Below are positions 16,321 to 25,200 of a stretch of 64,000 nucleotides of DNA, piece after piece (the first letter of the stretch is position 1; every line of letters starts with the position of its first letter). The translations under genes were made by a program, and so were the position numbers. The notes beneath the pieces were generated by a model, which was not told the DNA's origin, did not search any database, and worked only from the letters and a program-made list of their open reading frames with translations. Origin of the DNA: Mycolicibacterium grossiae (GTDB taxonomy: Bacteria > Actinomycetota > Actinomycetes > Mycobacteriales > Mycobacteriaceae); assembly GCF_008329645.1 (NCBI RefSeq), contig NZ_CP043474.1, positions 3,348,001-3,412,000 on the forward strand. The letters are read 5' to 3'.

Positions 16321-17879
16321 GCATGTTCGACGACCGTGCATTCGACGAGTCCTACCGTACGACTGCCGAGGCGATGTTCTCGTCGGGAACAGGATCTCAC
16401 TCAAGCCCTGCGCAGGCCCTCAAGCGGGCTCACGCCGTCTTCCAGAAGTGGCTCGGCGCCGACTACGACGTCGCAGCCCTTGACGCCGTCCTCGCAGCCG
16501 CAGCGGTCGAGCGACTCGACGGCGACCCGCTCTGGCTTCTCCTTATCTCCGGACCCGGGAACGCGAAGACCGAAACGGTGCAAGCCCTCGACGGCATCGG
16601 CGCCGTCGTGACGAGCACCATCTCGTCAGCCGGCGGGCTCCTCTCCGCGACGCCCAAGCGAGAACGCGAGAAGGACGCGACCGGTGGTCTTCTGCGCCGC
16701 CTCGAGCCCGGCGGCGTCCTGGTGGTCAAGGACGTCACCTCGATCCTCTCCATGAGCGGTGACGCCCGAGCCGAGGTGTTCGCCGCACTACGAGAGGTCT
16801 ACGACGGCCGATGGTCACGCAACGTCGGCACCGACGGCGGCAAGACACTCGACTGGCGAGGACGAATCGCCATGGTTGGCGCTGTCACTACCGCATGGGA
16901 CAAGGCGCACGGCGCCGTCTCTGCGATGGGCGACAGGTACGTGCTCATCCGCATGGATTCTCGGCGAGGCCGGTATGCGGCCGGCCGGCAAGCCATCGCC
17001 AACACCGGCTCCGAGATCGTCATGCGGGCGGAGTTGTCCGACGCGGTCACCGACGTCATCGACCACATGGACACAGAGCCGATCGTGCTCGACGAGGCGG
17101 AGTCGGAGGCGCTGCTGGCCGCGGCGGATCTCGTCACGCTGGCGCGCACCGGGGTCGAGTACGACTACCGCGGCGACGTCACCGACGCTCACGCACCGGA
17201 GATGCCTACCCGCTTCGCAAAGCAACTCGCCCAGGTAGTCCGAGGAGCAGTAGCGGTAGGCGTCCCACGCGCGGCAGCCCTGCGGCTCGCGATTCGCTGC
17301 GCTCGGGACTCGGTGCCACCGTTGCGGCTCGGCATCATCGACGACCTGTCGGCGCACCCGCACAGCACCACGACCGACGTGCGGCGCCGGCTCGATCAAC
17401 CGCGCAACACCGTCGACCGCCAACTACAGGCGCTGCACATGCTCGGCGTCTGCACCGTCGACGAGCAGGAGTACGGGGAGTCGGGGAAGTCCCGCTGGTT
17501 CTACTCGCTCGCCGATGAGATCAGACCAGGCGCCCTGGCTAATGAGAAGGAGCCGAACTCCCGCTCAACGTCATCTGGAACTGTTCTCGATGATCCCAGC
17601 GAGCCCGGGCAGGTCGAGCCTGCGATAGCTACATCTCAACCTTCACCGAGTAGCTCTACGGGCCTCAAAACTGTCCCAGATTCTGCTGGACCTACCCCCA
17701 GACCCCAAAGAAGAGGGGTCAATGAGGGCCTTCCCATGGGTCCAGCACTTTCTGGGAAAGACGGCGGACCGCTCCTCCGCCTCGCCGGTAACGACCGCTG
17801 CCCGAGCTGTTCCTTTCACATCCCCACTCAAGGGCATCGCGACGCGTGCCCAGACGACGAACAGGAGACCACCAAATGA
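16317..17879 (+). CDS. Prophage AAA-type ATPase with C-terminal winged helix
   Basis: A 520-residue protein. Walker A GPGNAKTE is at 79-86, and a Walker B-like VLVVKD is near 134-139. A GRIAMVGAVTTAWDKAHG...MGDRYVLIRMD block, typical of AAA-type sensor and arginine-finger regions, is near 182-214. Around residues 365-420 a winged helix is visible (STTTDVRRRLDQPRNTVDRQLQALHMLGV). The last 100 residues are Ser/Pro/Thr rich and end with CPSCSFHIPTQGHRDACP, a possible zinc finger. It overlaps its neighbours at both ends. Replication initiator or helicase loader is my best guess. The DNA-binding part could also make it a regulator. Confidence 0.65.
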   Translation: MSMFDDRAFDESYRTTAEAMFSSGTGSHSSPAQALKRAHAVFQKWLGADYDVAALDAVLAAAAVERLDGDPLWLLLISGPGNAKTETVQALDGIGAVVTSTISSAGGLLSATPKREREKDATGGLLRRLEPGGVLVVKDVTSILSMSGDARAEVFAALREVYDGRWSRNVGTDGGKTLDWRGRIAMVGAVTTAWDKAHGAVSAMGDRYVLIRMDSRRGRYAAGRQAIANTGSEIVMRAELSDAVTDVIDHMDTEPIVLDEAESEALLAAADLVTLARTGVEYDYRGDVTDAHAPEMPTRFAKQLAQVVRGAVAVGVPRAAALRLAIRCARDSVPPLRLGIIDDLSAHPHSTTTDVRRRLDQPRNTVDRQLQALHMLGVCTVDEQEYGESGKSRWFYSLADEIRPGALANEKEPNSRSTSSGTVLDDPSEPGQVEPAIATSQPSPSSSTGLKTVPDSAGPTPRPQRRGVNEGLPMGPALSGKDGGPLLRLAGNDRCPSCSFHIPTQGHRDACPDDEQETTK

Positions 17880-18496
17880 CCACCAACGACAGCGACCGCA
17901 TCATCGCCGACAGACTGGCCGCAGCCGAGCGCATCCGGCAGCAACTCAAAGAAATCGACCGCATGAAGACCGAGCAGCCGGACCGCCTCGCGAAGGCCCG
18001 CTCCGACGCCGACCAAGCCCGCGGCTGGGCACTCATCGAGGATCCCTGGGATCGGCACGTCACCGCACTGCCCGCCCATGGTCCCGACGGCACACGCAAC
18101 GGCAACTCCCTCACCCTGCCATCCCTCACCGCGAAAGAGCTGTGGGGCGCACGGTTGGCCTTTGATCTGCTCGACTGCGGCGACGACTTCGACCAAGTCG
18201 ACGAAGTCATAAGCCGCAACTTCTCCATGGTCCACGGTGACACCGGCCTCGCCATGCTGCTGATGTCCTCGGCGCTGTCGACGATCGCCACCCTGGTCGT
18301 CCCGCAGCTCCTCAACGAGATCGAACGTCAAGGGTCGAACTGGGACGAACGGGTCCGGCTCTGCGAGGCCCGCGCGAAGGCATGGAACGCGCGAGTCGAT
18401 GAAATCCCCACCGAGGAGGAAGCGGCAGACGGCGGCGTCAAGCCGATTGACGGATTCGACCTGGGATCGGCGGCGCTCGGAGACGACGATGAGTGA
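17876..18496 (+). CDS. Prophage hypothetical protein with coiled-coil start
   Basis: A 206-residue protein starting at the ATG overlapping the ATPase stop (ATGA). The first 50 residues are highly charged and helical (ADRLAAAERIRQQLKEIDRMKTEQPDRLAKARSDADQARG). A middle part (SLTAKELWGARLAFDLLDCGDDFDQVDEVI) and a short hydrophobic stretch (TGLAMLLMSSALSTIATLVVPQLL) follow; the tail is acidic. I do not recognise a family. Its place between ATPase and WhiB-like genes suggests a replication or regulatory accessory. Confidence 0.55.
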   Translation: MTTNDSDRIIADRLAAAERIRQQLKEIDRMKTEQPDRLAKARSDADQARGWALIEDPWDRHVTALPAHGPDGTRNGNSLTLPSLTAKELWGARLAFDLLDCGDDFDQVDEVISRNFSMVHGDTGLAMLLMSSALSTIATLVVPQLLNEIERQGSNWDERVRLCEARAKAWNARVDEIPTEEEAADGGVKPIDGFDLGSAALGDDDE

Positions 18497-18785
18497 CGCC
18501 TACGGTTCGCAATTGCTCCTGCTGCTGGCCGGCGCACCGAGCCTGCCCGGTGCTAGGTGCCGCGGGCGCAGCCACCTGTTCGATGCCGGCGAATCGGATG
18601 AGCCGAAGGCAGCGGCAGCCGAACGGTACGCGCAGGCGCTTGGGCTGTGTGAGCACTGCCCGTCGCTCAACCCGTGCGGCGACTGGTTCGACAGCCTTCG
18701 ACCGTCACAGCGGCCCAAGGGCGTCATCGCTGGCAGGCTGAACGTGCCGTCTGCCGGCGGCCGGCCGAAGGCGGTGGCGTCGTGA
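18489..18785 (+). CDS. WhiB-like (Wbl) iron-sulfur transcription factor of the prophage
   Basis: A 98-residue protein with four cysteines in Wbl spacing: C24, C54-x2-C57-x5-C63. After these comes an RPKGVIAGRL segment in place of the usual GVWGG turn, and a basic C-terminus. Wbl proteins hold a 4Fe-4S cluster and bind the primary sigma factor. Mycobacteriophages sometimes encode them to redirect host transcription. The ATG at 18489 overlaps the preceding gene by eight bases, and its stop overlaps the next GTG. The altered turn could change sigma contact. Confidence 0.75.
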   Translation: MSDAYGSQLLLLLAGAPSLPGARCRGRSHLFDAGESDEPKAAAAERYAQALGLCEHCPSLNPCGDWFDSLRPSQRPKGVIAGRLNVPSAGGRPKAVAS

Positions 18786-19177
18786 CCGATGACCGCATTG
18801 CCGCGGGCATCAGCGCCCGCATCAACACCGACGGCTCCGTCTCCGTTCCTCCACGCATAGCTCGCTGGCTGGAGAAGCAGGTTCAGATGACCGCTGACCG
18901 CCGAGCGATCCTCCGCAGCACCGACCCGGAAGCCTACGAGGTGTTCGTCGCCCTGCACCTCGCAGCACTCGGGGCCGAATGCGGAACGAATACTGCTGCT
19001 GCACAGACAAATACCGCAGACTTGACCATGTGGATGAGCACCAGCGAGGCAGCCGAGAGGCACGGCGTCGGGGAACGCTGCATCCGCAAGTGGTGCCGCA
19101 CCGGCCGCATCCACGCCGTCATGACCGGCGGACGCTGGCTGGTCCGCAACACCATCGTCCTGAAGGACACCGCCTAG
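18782..19177 (+). CDS. Excisionase-like helix-turn-helix protein
   Basis: A 131-residue protein whose last 55 residues form a MerR/excisionase-type helix-turn-helix: MSTSEAAERHGVGERCIRKWCRTGRIHAVMTGGRWLVRNTIV. The N-terminal half (VPPRIARWLEKQVQMTADRRAILRSTDPEAYEVFVALHLAAL) looks like a separate helical module. It could be the recombination directionality factor that lets the serine integrase excise, or a repressor. The GTG at 18782 overlaps the WhiB-like stop. Confidence 0.65.
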   Translation: MTDDRIAAGISARINTDGSVSVPPRIARWLEKQVQMTADRRAILRSTDPEAYEVFVALHLAALGAECGTNTAAAQTNTADLTMWMSTSEAAERHGVGERCIRKWCRTGRIHAVMTGGRWLVRNTIVLKDTA

Positions 19178-19187
19178 AGGAGAAGCC

Positions 19188-19838
19188 GTGAGCATCGAAG
19201 CACTGCAAGCCGAGGTCCAAAGCTACCGGACCGAAGCCGGTCAGCTCAGCGAGGACTTCGCCCGCACGCACGCCGAGGTGGAGAACGACCGAAACCTCTC
19301 CGCTGCCGGCCGACGCCAGAAGCTCGAGCCGCTTCACCGCGACGTCACCGAGAAGATCAGCGCCCTGCACGCCCGCGAGAAGGCCGCGGTGCAGGGCATG
19401 AAGGAGAAGCTAGAACGCCGACTGTTCGGCCTCACCACCGCCGCGGCCAGCGACCCCGCCCGAGTCGTGAGCTTCCGCGACGCGCAGTCCCGCGCCCGCC
19501 AGATCGAAGACAGCGACGACGCCCAAGAGATCTACCAGTCGGCGCTCCGCAGCGGCGACGACATCATGGCCACCGCAGTCCTCGAGCGGGCACTCGTCCG
19601 CGGCTGGTCGAACATCAAGCAGGACTATCTGTCGCGCAACGCCTCAGCACGCAGCGACCTCGACGACCTCGCGGCCCTCGCCAAGTACACCGAGAACGGG
19701 TTCGCCAACCTCATCAACTACGTGCCGCCGCAGTTGAACCTGCCCCATCCGTCCGGCTTTCCCGACGTCCCGCCGGAACCCAACCGCATGGCCCCTCCCG
19801 GAACCACGCGCACCGGCATCGGCGCCGTCGCCATCTGA
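19188..19838 (+). CDS. Coiled-coil prophage protein, possible scaffold
   Basis: A 216-residue protein with a predicted coiled coil over the first 80 residues (heptad-rich, many Glu/Lys/Arg), a middle helical part, and a Pro-rich tail (NYVPPQLNLPHPSGFPDVPPEPNRMAPPG). The GTG at 19188 has a clear AGAGGAG ribosome site. It is the first gene not overlapping the block before it. In phage maps a coiled-coil protein of this size near the head genes is often a scaffold, but no capsid gene remains here, so this is inference only. Confidence 0.55.
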   Translation: MSIEALQAEVQSYRTEAGQLSEDFARTHAEVENDRNLSAAGRRQKLEPLHRDVTEKISALHAREKAAVQGMKEKLERRLFGLTTAAASDPARVVSFRDAQSRARQIEDSDDAQEIYQSALRSGDDIMATAVLERALVRGWSNIKQDYLSRNASARSDLDDLAALAKYTENGFANLINYVPPQLNLPHPSGFPDVPPEPNRMAPPGTTRTGIGAVAI

Positions 19839-19869
19839 TCCGCTCCACACAACACAACGGAGAAACCAA

Positions 19870-20082
19870 ATGACCGCATTGAAGACCAGCGACCTCATGG
19901 CAGAAACCCAGCACGGCGGACCGCGGCGCTACACCGGACCAATGGTCCGACTCCACAACCCGCAGCTTCGCGTCCAGGTCTACGTCGCCGAAGCCAAGGC
20001 CGCCAACCTGCTCGCCAGCGGTTACGTCCACGGACCCATGCCCGACGACGACAAGCCCGCCAACAAGACCGGACGGCACTAA
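19870..20082 (+). CDS. Small prophage structural-type protein, unknown
   Basis: A 70-residue protein (ATG 19870 with GGAGAAACC before it). A beta-rich middle, VRLHNPQLRVQVYVAEAKAANLLASGYVHGPMPDD, resembles small head-associated proteins in tailed phages, though not clearly enough to name. It is the last intact prophage gene before the insertion sequence. Confidence 0.5.
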   Translation: MTALKTSDLMAETQHGGPRRYTGPMVRLHNPQLRVQVYVAEAKAANLLASGYVHGPMPDDDKPANKTGRH

Positions 20083-20306
20083 CCCGTGACCCGCGGCGGC
20101 AGGCGTCAACCCGCACACACTCCTTTCGGGCGGGAAGGCGGGCCACGACGGATGCGCGCGCATACGGTCAACCCGAGCCCGACCTGCGCCGGCCGCCGCA
20201 CCACCAACGGCAGCGAGCCCATGGCGAGGTTGCGTCCACCAAGGTGGTGTACGAGTCGGACCTGATCAGCGGTACCGGCGTGTCGTAGCCGAATGATTGA
20301 AGGTCA
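20083..20306. other. Degenerate stretch left of the insertion sequence
   Basis: This 224-base stretch holds no convincing gene. One frame ends EVASTKVVYESDLISGTGVS before a TAG at 20286-20288 and reads like real protein but has no start. Another short frame begins at GTG 20086 and runs to a stop near 20263. I take it as the remains of a phage gene damaged when flanking DNA was lost. Confidence 0.4.
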
Positions 20307-21623
20307 TCGCGTGATTCTTCGAGAGACCGACCAAAGTTTCTCGAGCAAAGGAACCGACGCGATGACCACTGCCCACAATATCGACCTGCCCACCGTGCTG
20401 GCCGAACGACTCACCACCGCCCATCCCGACGTGCTGCGCGAGCTGCTCGCCACATTCATCCACACCCTGATGGGCGCTGAGGCCGACGCCCTGTGCGGCG
20501 CCGGATACGGCGAACGCAGCACCGAGCGCACCAACTCCCGCAACGGCTACCGGCACCGCCAATTCGACACCCGCGCAGGCTCATTGGATCTCGCGATCCC
20601 GAAGCTGCGCCACGGCTCCTACTTCCCGGACTGGCTGCTGGAACGCCGCAAACGCGCCGAACGGGCTCTGACCACGGTAGTCGCGACCTGCTACCTGCTG
20701 GGGGTCTCGACGCGGCGGATGGACAAGCTGGTGGAGACCCTGGGGATCACGTCGCTGTCGAAGTCCCAGGTCAGCGTGATGGCTAAGGAACTCGACGCCG
20801 CCGTCGAAGCCTTCCGCACCCGGCCCTTGGACGCCGGCCCGTACACGTTCGTGGCCGCCGACGCCCTGGTGCTCAAGGTCCGCGAGGGCGGGCGGGTGGT
20901 CAACGTGCACGCCCTGATCGCGGTCGGGGTCAACGCCGAGGGCCATCGCGAAATCCTGGGTATTGACGTCAGTACCGCCGAGGACGGAGCGGGCTGGTTG
21001 ACGTTCTGGCGGTCGCTGACCGCCCGCGGCCTGTCCGGGGTCAAATTGGTCACCAGCGACGCCCATGCCGGGCTGGTAGCGGCCATTGGGGCGACGCTGC
21101 CCGGGGCGGCCTGGCAGCGGTGCAGAACGCATTACACGACCAACCTGATGGCCGTCACTCCCAAGTCGTCGTGGCCGTGGGTCCGGACATTGTTGCATTC
21201 GGTGTTCGATCAACCAGACGCTGAATCGGTTGCTGCGCAATATGATCGGATCATCGAGGCCCTCGCGGACAAGCTCCCCAAGGTCGCCGACCACCTGGAA
21301 GAAGCCCGGGCGGACCTGCTGGCGTTCACTGCGTTTCCCAAGCAGATCTGGCGCCAGATCTGGAGCAACAACCCCCAGGAACGCCTCAACAAGGAGATCC
21401 GCCGACGCACCGACGTCGTCGGCATCTTCCCCGACCGAAACGCTCTGATCCGCCTCGTCGGCGCCGTCCTGGCCGAACAACACGACGAATGGGCAGAATC
21501 GCGGCGCTACCTCGGCCTCGACGTCCTCAGCAAATCACGCACCGTCAACGACACACCGACAGAACAGGAGGCCACCCCAGCGGCACTGACCGCCTGACCC
21601 AACTACCTCGAAGAATCACACGA
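20307..21623 (+). mobile_element. IS1081-like insertion sequence (IS256 family), 1317 bp
   Basis: Terminal inverted repeats of 17 bp with one mismatch: TCGCGTGATTCTTCGAG at 20307-20323 and the complement of 21607-21623. They enclose a single transposase gene. The 8-base flanks GAAGGTCA (left) and CGACGTCG (right) differ, so the target duplication expected for the family is absent. That points to a deletion or recombination next to the element. Confidence 0.88.
20362..21597 (+). CDS. IS256-family transposase, IS1081-like
   Basis: A 411-residue mutator-type transposase closely resembling that of IS1081: LMGAEADALCGAGYGERS, SNGYRHR-like RNGYRHRQFDTR, IPKLRHGSYFPDWLLERRKRAERAL. The DDE residues sit in AADALVLKV, TSDAHAGL and NNPQERLNKEIRRRTDVVGIFP. 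The start is ATG 20362, eight bases after AAAGGAA. The gene looks intact. Confidence 0.95.
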   Translation: MTTAHNIDLPTVLAERLTTAHPDVLRELLATFIHTLMGAEADALCGAGYGERSTERTNSRNGYRHRQFDTRAGSLDLAIPKLRHGSYFPDWLLERRKRAERALTTVVATCYLLGVSTRRMDKLVETLGITSLSKSQVSVMAKELDAAVEAFRTRPLDAGPYTFVAADALVLKVREGGRVVNVHALIAVGVNAEGHREILGIDVSTAEDGAGWLTFWRSLTARGLSGVKLVTSDAHAGLVAAIGATLPGAAWQRCRTHYTTNLMAVTPKSSWPWVRTLLHSVFDQPDAESVAAQYDRIIEALADKLPKVADHLEEARADLLAFTAFPKQIWRQIWSNNPQERLNKEIRRRTDVVGIFPDRNALIRLVGAVLAEQHDEWAESRRYLGLDVLSKSRTVNDTPTEQEATPAALTA

Positions 21624-21656
21624 CGACGTCGTACACCACGTCCCTGGACTTGACCC

Positions 21657-21779
21657 ATGGCGAACGCACGCAACCCCCTGGCCGAGGTGACCCCTGGCTT
21701 CGACACCGCTGCTTCTCAGGGGTATTGGCACCTGTGTGTGACACCTGCCCCCCTCCCCCCGGGCGAGGCGGTGGTCTGA
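21657..21779 (+). CDS. 40-residue prophage ORF right of the insertion sequence
   Basis: A short frame from ATG 21657, ending in a TGA that shares a base with the ATG of the next gene (TGATG). This suggests it is translated in the tail operon. The sequence (NPLAEVTPGFDTAASQGYWHLCVTPAPLPPGEAVV at the end) is Pro-rich and unrecognised. It may be an intact small protein or the surviving end of a larger one with a new start, since a stop lies just upstream. Confidence 0.4.
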   Translation: MANARNPLAEVTPGFDTAASQGYWHLCVTPAPLPPGEAVV

Positions 21780-22063
21780 TGGCGGCCAAGTACGGCACTT
21801 TGAACGCTGCGATGGCGGCTCGGGATGAGTTGGCAGAGGTGCAGTTGCGGTACAAGCTGCTTGCTGAGGCGTTCGAGGAGTTCCCGCAGCTGCGGTCGAA
21901 CCTGAACCCTCAGTTGGAGCGGGCGAAGGCGGAGATCGTCCGGCTGTCGGCCCTCAAGGCCCGCGGTAGTGGGGCGACGAGCGACAAGGTGGTCGCGTTT
22001 GATGCCGCGCGGTTCCGCAAGTCGAATGCTTCGCCGCAGAACGAGGATGCGGGCGCGTCCTGA
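21779..22063 (+). CDS. Small prophage protein upstream of the tape measure gene
   Basis: A 94-residue helical protein: KYGTLNAAMAARDELAEVQLRYKLLAEAFEEFPQL, then NPQLERAKAEIVRLSALKARG and a polar tail. The ATG overlaps the preceding stop. The position just before the tape measure gene is where tail proteins or the G/GT chaperones normally sit, but this does not look like either. Function unknown. Confidence 0.55.
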   Translation: MAAKYGTLNAAMAARDELAEVQLRYKLLAEAFEEFPQLRSNLNPQLERAKAEIVRLSALKARGSGATSDKVVAFDAARFRKSNASPQNEDAGAS

Positions 22064-22218
22064 TGTGCTTACTGGATGAACGTGGGCTGGGCGATGTACC
22101 CCGAATGGTCGATCAGCCAGCCACGGTGGGCATAGGGCCTGCCTGTCTGTATGAAACTCGAATCTTTTTCGCGGTGGGAGTTTCGTACACGCCCGCATCC
22201 GGGCGTCACCACAATCGT

Positions 22219-22258
22219 CCCTCCCCGTCGTTTTTCCTTGGCTGGGCGGCGGGGAGGG
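22219..22258 (+). promoter_or_regulatory. 12-bp stem-loop in the leader of the tape measure gene
   Basis: CCCTCCCCGTCG (22219-22230) pairs with 22247-22258, with one G-U pair, around a 16-base loop that contains TTTTT. It lies about 20 bases before the strong AGGAGGT ribosome site at 22269-22275. An attenuator or mRNA stabiliser is possible. The 22064-22280 gap holds no other feature. Confidence 0.4.
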
Positions 22259-22280
22259 GCTTCACCCTAGGAGGTCCTCG

Positions 22281-25200
22281 GTGCCGGAGCTAGCAGTTGC
22301 ATGGGTGACCCTTGCGGCGTCGACGAGGGGCATGGAGGGGGATATTCGTCGCGCCTTCGACCGTGCTGACAAGTCGGCGAAAATCAATCCGAAAGTCGAT
22401 ACTTCTCGGCTGAGTGCGCAGGCGTCGAAGGCCGGCAAGGACTTCGGCGACCGCTTCTCCGGGGCCGCCAAGACCGCTATGGCCACCCTAGCTGCGGCCA
22501 CGGTAGGCGCCGGCATCGTCGACCAGTTCAAGCAAGTCATGTCGGTGGGCATGGACTGGACGAACGCCATGAACACCCTCGGTGCAGTTACTGGGGCGAC
22601 CACGCAGCAGCTCAGCGCCGCGGGCGCCGCTGCTCGTCAGTTGGGCAACGACGTGTCCCTGCCTGCGACGTCGGCGAACGACGCCATCACGGCGATGACG
22701 GAGCTGGCCAAGGGTGGCCTGAATCTTCAGGATTCGATGGACGGCGCGAAGGGTTCGCTCCAGCTCGCCGCGGCTGCACAGATCGACGCCGGCAAGGCCG
22801 CCGAGATCCAAGCCAATGCCCTTGCGACGTTCGGCCTGAAGGGCACTCAGGCGGGACATGTTGCTGACCTGCTCGCAAACGGCACGAACAACGCCACTGG
22901 CTCGGCGCAGGACATGGCTTACGCCCTGCAGGCCGGCTCGGCGGTTGCGTCGGGCATGGCGATCTCGGTGGACGACACGATCACCGCACTTTCATTGCTG
23001 GCGAAGAACGCCATCACGGGGTCGGACTCGGGCACGCTACTCAAGTCGGCGCTGCTGGCCTTGCAGTCGCCGTCGGATCAGGCAGCCGGCGCCTTGGACA
23101 CGCTTGGGGTGAAGGCCTACGACGCGCAGGGCAATTTCGTGGGCCTGCCGACGATCTTCGGTCAGCTCGCGGATGCGCAGAAGCGCCTCACTCCGGAGAT
23201 GTACCAGTACGCGACTTCGACGGCTTTCGGTTCGGACGCGGCTCGCCTCGCCGCGATTGCCGGCCGCGAGGGGAGCGCGGGGTTCGAGGCGATGTTCCGC
23301 AGCGTGACGAAGGTCGGCGGCGCCTCCGAGGTTGCGGCGGCGAAGACCAAGGGTCTGCCCGGCGCGTGGGAGCGCGTGAAGAACGCGGTTGAGTCGCTGC
23401 AACTGTCGACGTACGACCAACTCGAGGGTCCGACGACACGGCTGCTCGACGGCATGTCTGGTGCGCTGAGTGGCATACCGGACAAGGCGTCGGCGGCGTG
23501 GCGCGCATTGACGCTCAATCCGACGATCCGCAACACCTGGGCCGACACGGTCGATGTGTTCAAGGTTCTCGGCGGTGTCGCGGCCGATGCGGGTCCGTCG
23601 GTCCTCGAGATCGTCAAGTCGTTGGGTACGGCGTCGGCGACGCTGGGCGTGGGAACGTGGCAGTTGTTCGTCGCGGCTCTCGAGGCGGCGGCAGGCATTC
23701 TCGACGCGCTGTCGCCGGTGCTTGGCGGCGTGGCCAGTCTCATGCGGGACAACCAAGCTGCCGTCACCGCGGCTGCGGCGGCGTGGCTGGCATTCAAGAC
23801 CGTTCCCGACCTACTGGGCAGGGTCCGTGGAGCGGCGGAGCCGACCTCGGCGGCGTTCTCCTCGTTCACTGAGCGGCTTCAGGCGGTTCGGACGGGTATC
23901 TCGGACTTCGGCAGCGCGTACCGCGACTCCGTGAAGTGGATGCAACAGTCGAACCCAACGACGTCGACGGCGGCTCGCGCGCTATTCGGGATGGGCTCGA
24001 CGGCGCAGACGGCCAGTGCCCACCTGCGCGTGTTGGCAGTCAATGCGGGTGCCGTTGCGACTGGCGGGCTGAACCTCATCAAGAGCGCGGCTGGCGGCCT
24101 CATGGGTGCCCTCGGAGGGCCTTGGGGCGTGGCCATCATGGGCGCCACGACCGCAATTGGCCTGCTTGGTCAAGCGCATGCCGAGGCGGAGCGCAAGGCC
24201 CGCGATCAGCGTGTCGCGGAGCAGGAGTTGCAGACCACTCTCGATAGCGCGACGGGCATTGTCACGAAGGCGACTCGCGAGGCCGTCGCGAAGCGGTTCA
24301 CGACCGACGACGGCAACGGCCCGACCGTCATCCAGCGGGCGCAGTCTCTCGGCATCGATACCGGGGCCGTCATCGACGCTTCGACGGGCACGGGTGACCC
24401 CCGGGCACTGGACTACATCCGCCAGCAGGCGTCCGAGCGTGGTGTCGACGCCGGCCTGCGCGGGATCAACGCGGTTGGTTCCGGCGGTCAGCAGATCAAT
24501 TATCGGTCGATCCAGAAGTACATGGCCGACGCGGGGGTCACCAGCGAGCAGTTGAACGCCGCTCTCCTGCGGCAAGGCACGGCCTGGGACGACGTGTCGG
24601 CGAAGCTGGCCAAGATGCCGCAGGCTGCCAACGGCACCGGGATCAGCTTGCAGAAGATCGTCGATCTAATGCCCGACGCGAACGAATCGTTCATCACGCT
24701 GGCTCAGGCAGTCGAGCAGCAGCGGTCACAGCTCGGCAATGCCACCTCGGCGCAACAGGATTACCTGACGTCGCTCAACGGGACGTGGCAGGCCACTCAG
24801 GAGGGCGTCAACCGGTTCAAGGATCTCGGCGCCAGCATCGTCGCCGTCCCGGACAACAAGACCGTCGTCGTGGACTCACTGACGACGGAGGCGGAGCAGA
24901 AGGTCACCGCCCTCGGGTACACGGTGGAGCGGCTGCCCAACGGTCAGGTGAAGGTGACAGCGGAGACCGACGACGCCAAGGCGCGCATTGCCGCCCTGGT
25001 CGAGCAGGTCAACAAGCCGGTGGACATGCCCGTGCAGTTGCGCATCCTCAACCGCGAGGCGCTGAACCTCCCAACGCGAACAGTTGATGCGCCGGTCGTC
25101 GTGCCGGATGGTGCGGGTCCCAGAAGCTCCTATGCGCACGGCGCCATCGCAATGGCCGGCGGCGGCCTGCGGCAGATCACCAAGCCTCGCGACGCCGACA

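Noticed and set aside
20086..20288. Possible gene fragments left of the IS
   Set aside because: Two frames each show protein-like pieces but no frame has both a start and a believable full sequence; kept only as a degenerate stretch.
20299..21631. Target-site duplication for the IS
   Set aside because: Eight bases on either side (GAAGGTCA and CGACGTCG) do not match, nor do shifts of one or two bases.
22063..22293. A short plus-strand frame between the 94-residue gene and the tape measure gene
   Set aside because: Overlaps the strong ribosome site and start of the tape measure gene and gives a protein without recognisable features; the gap is better explained as leader with a hairpin.
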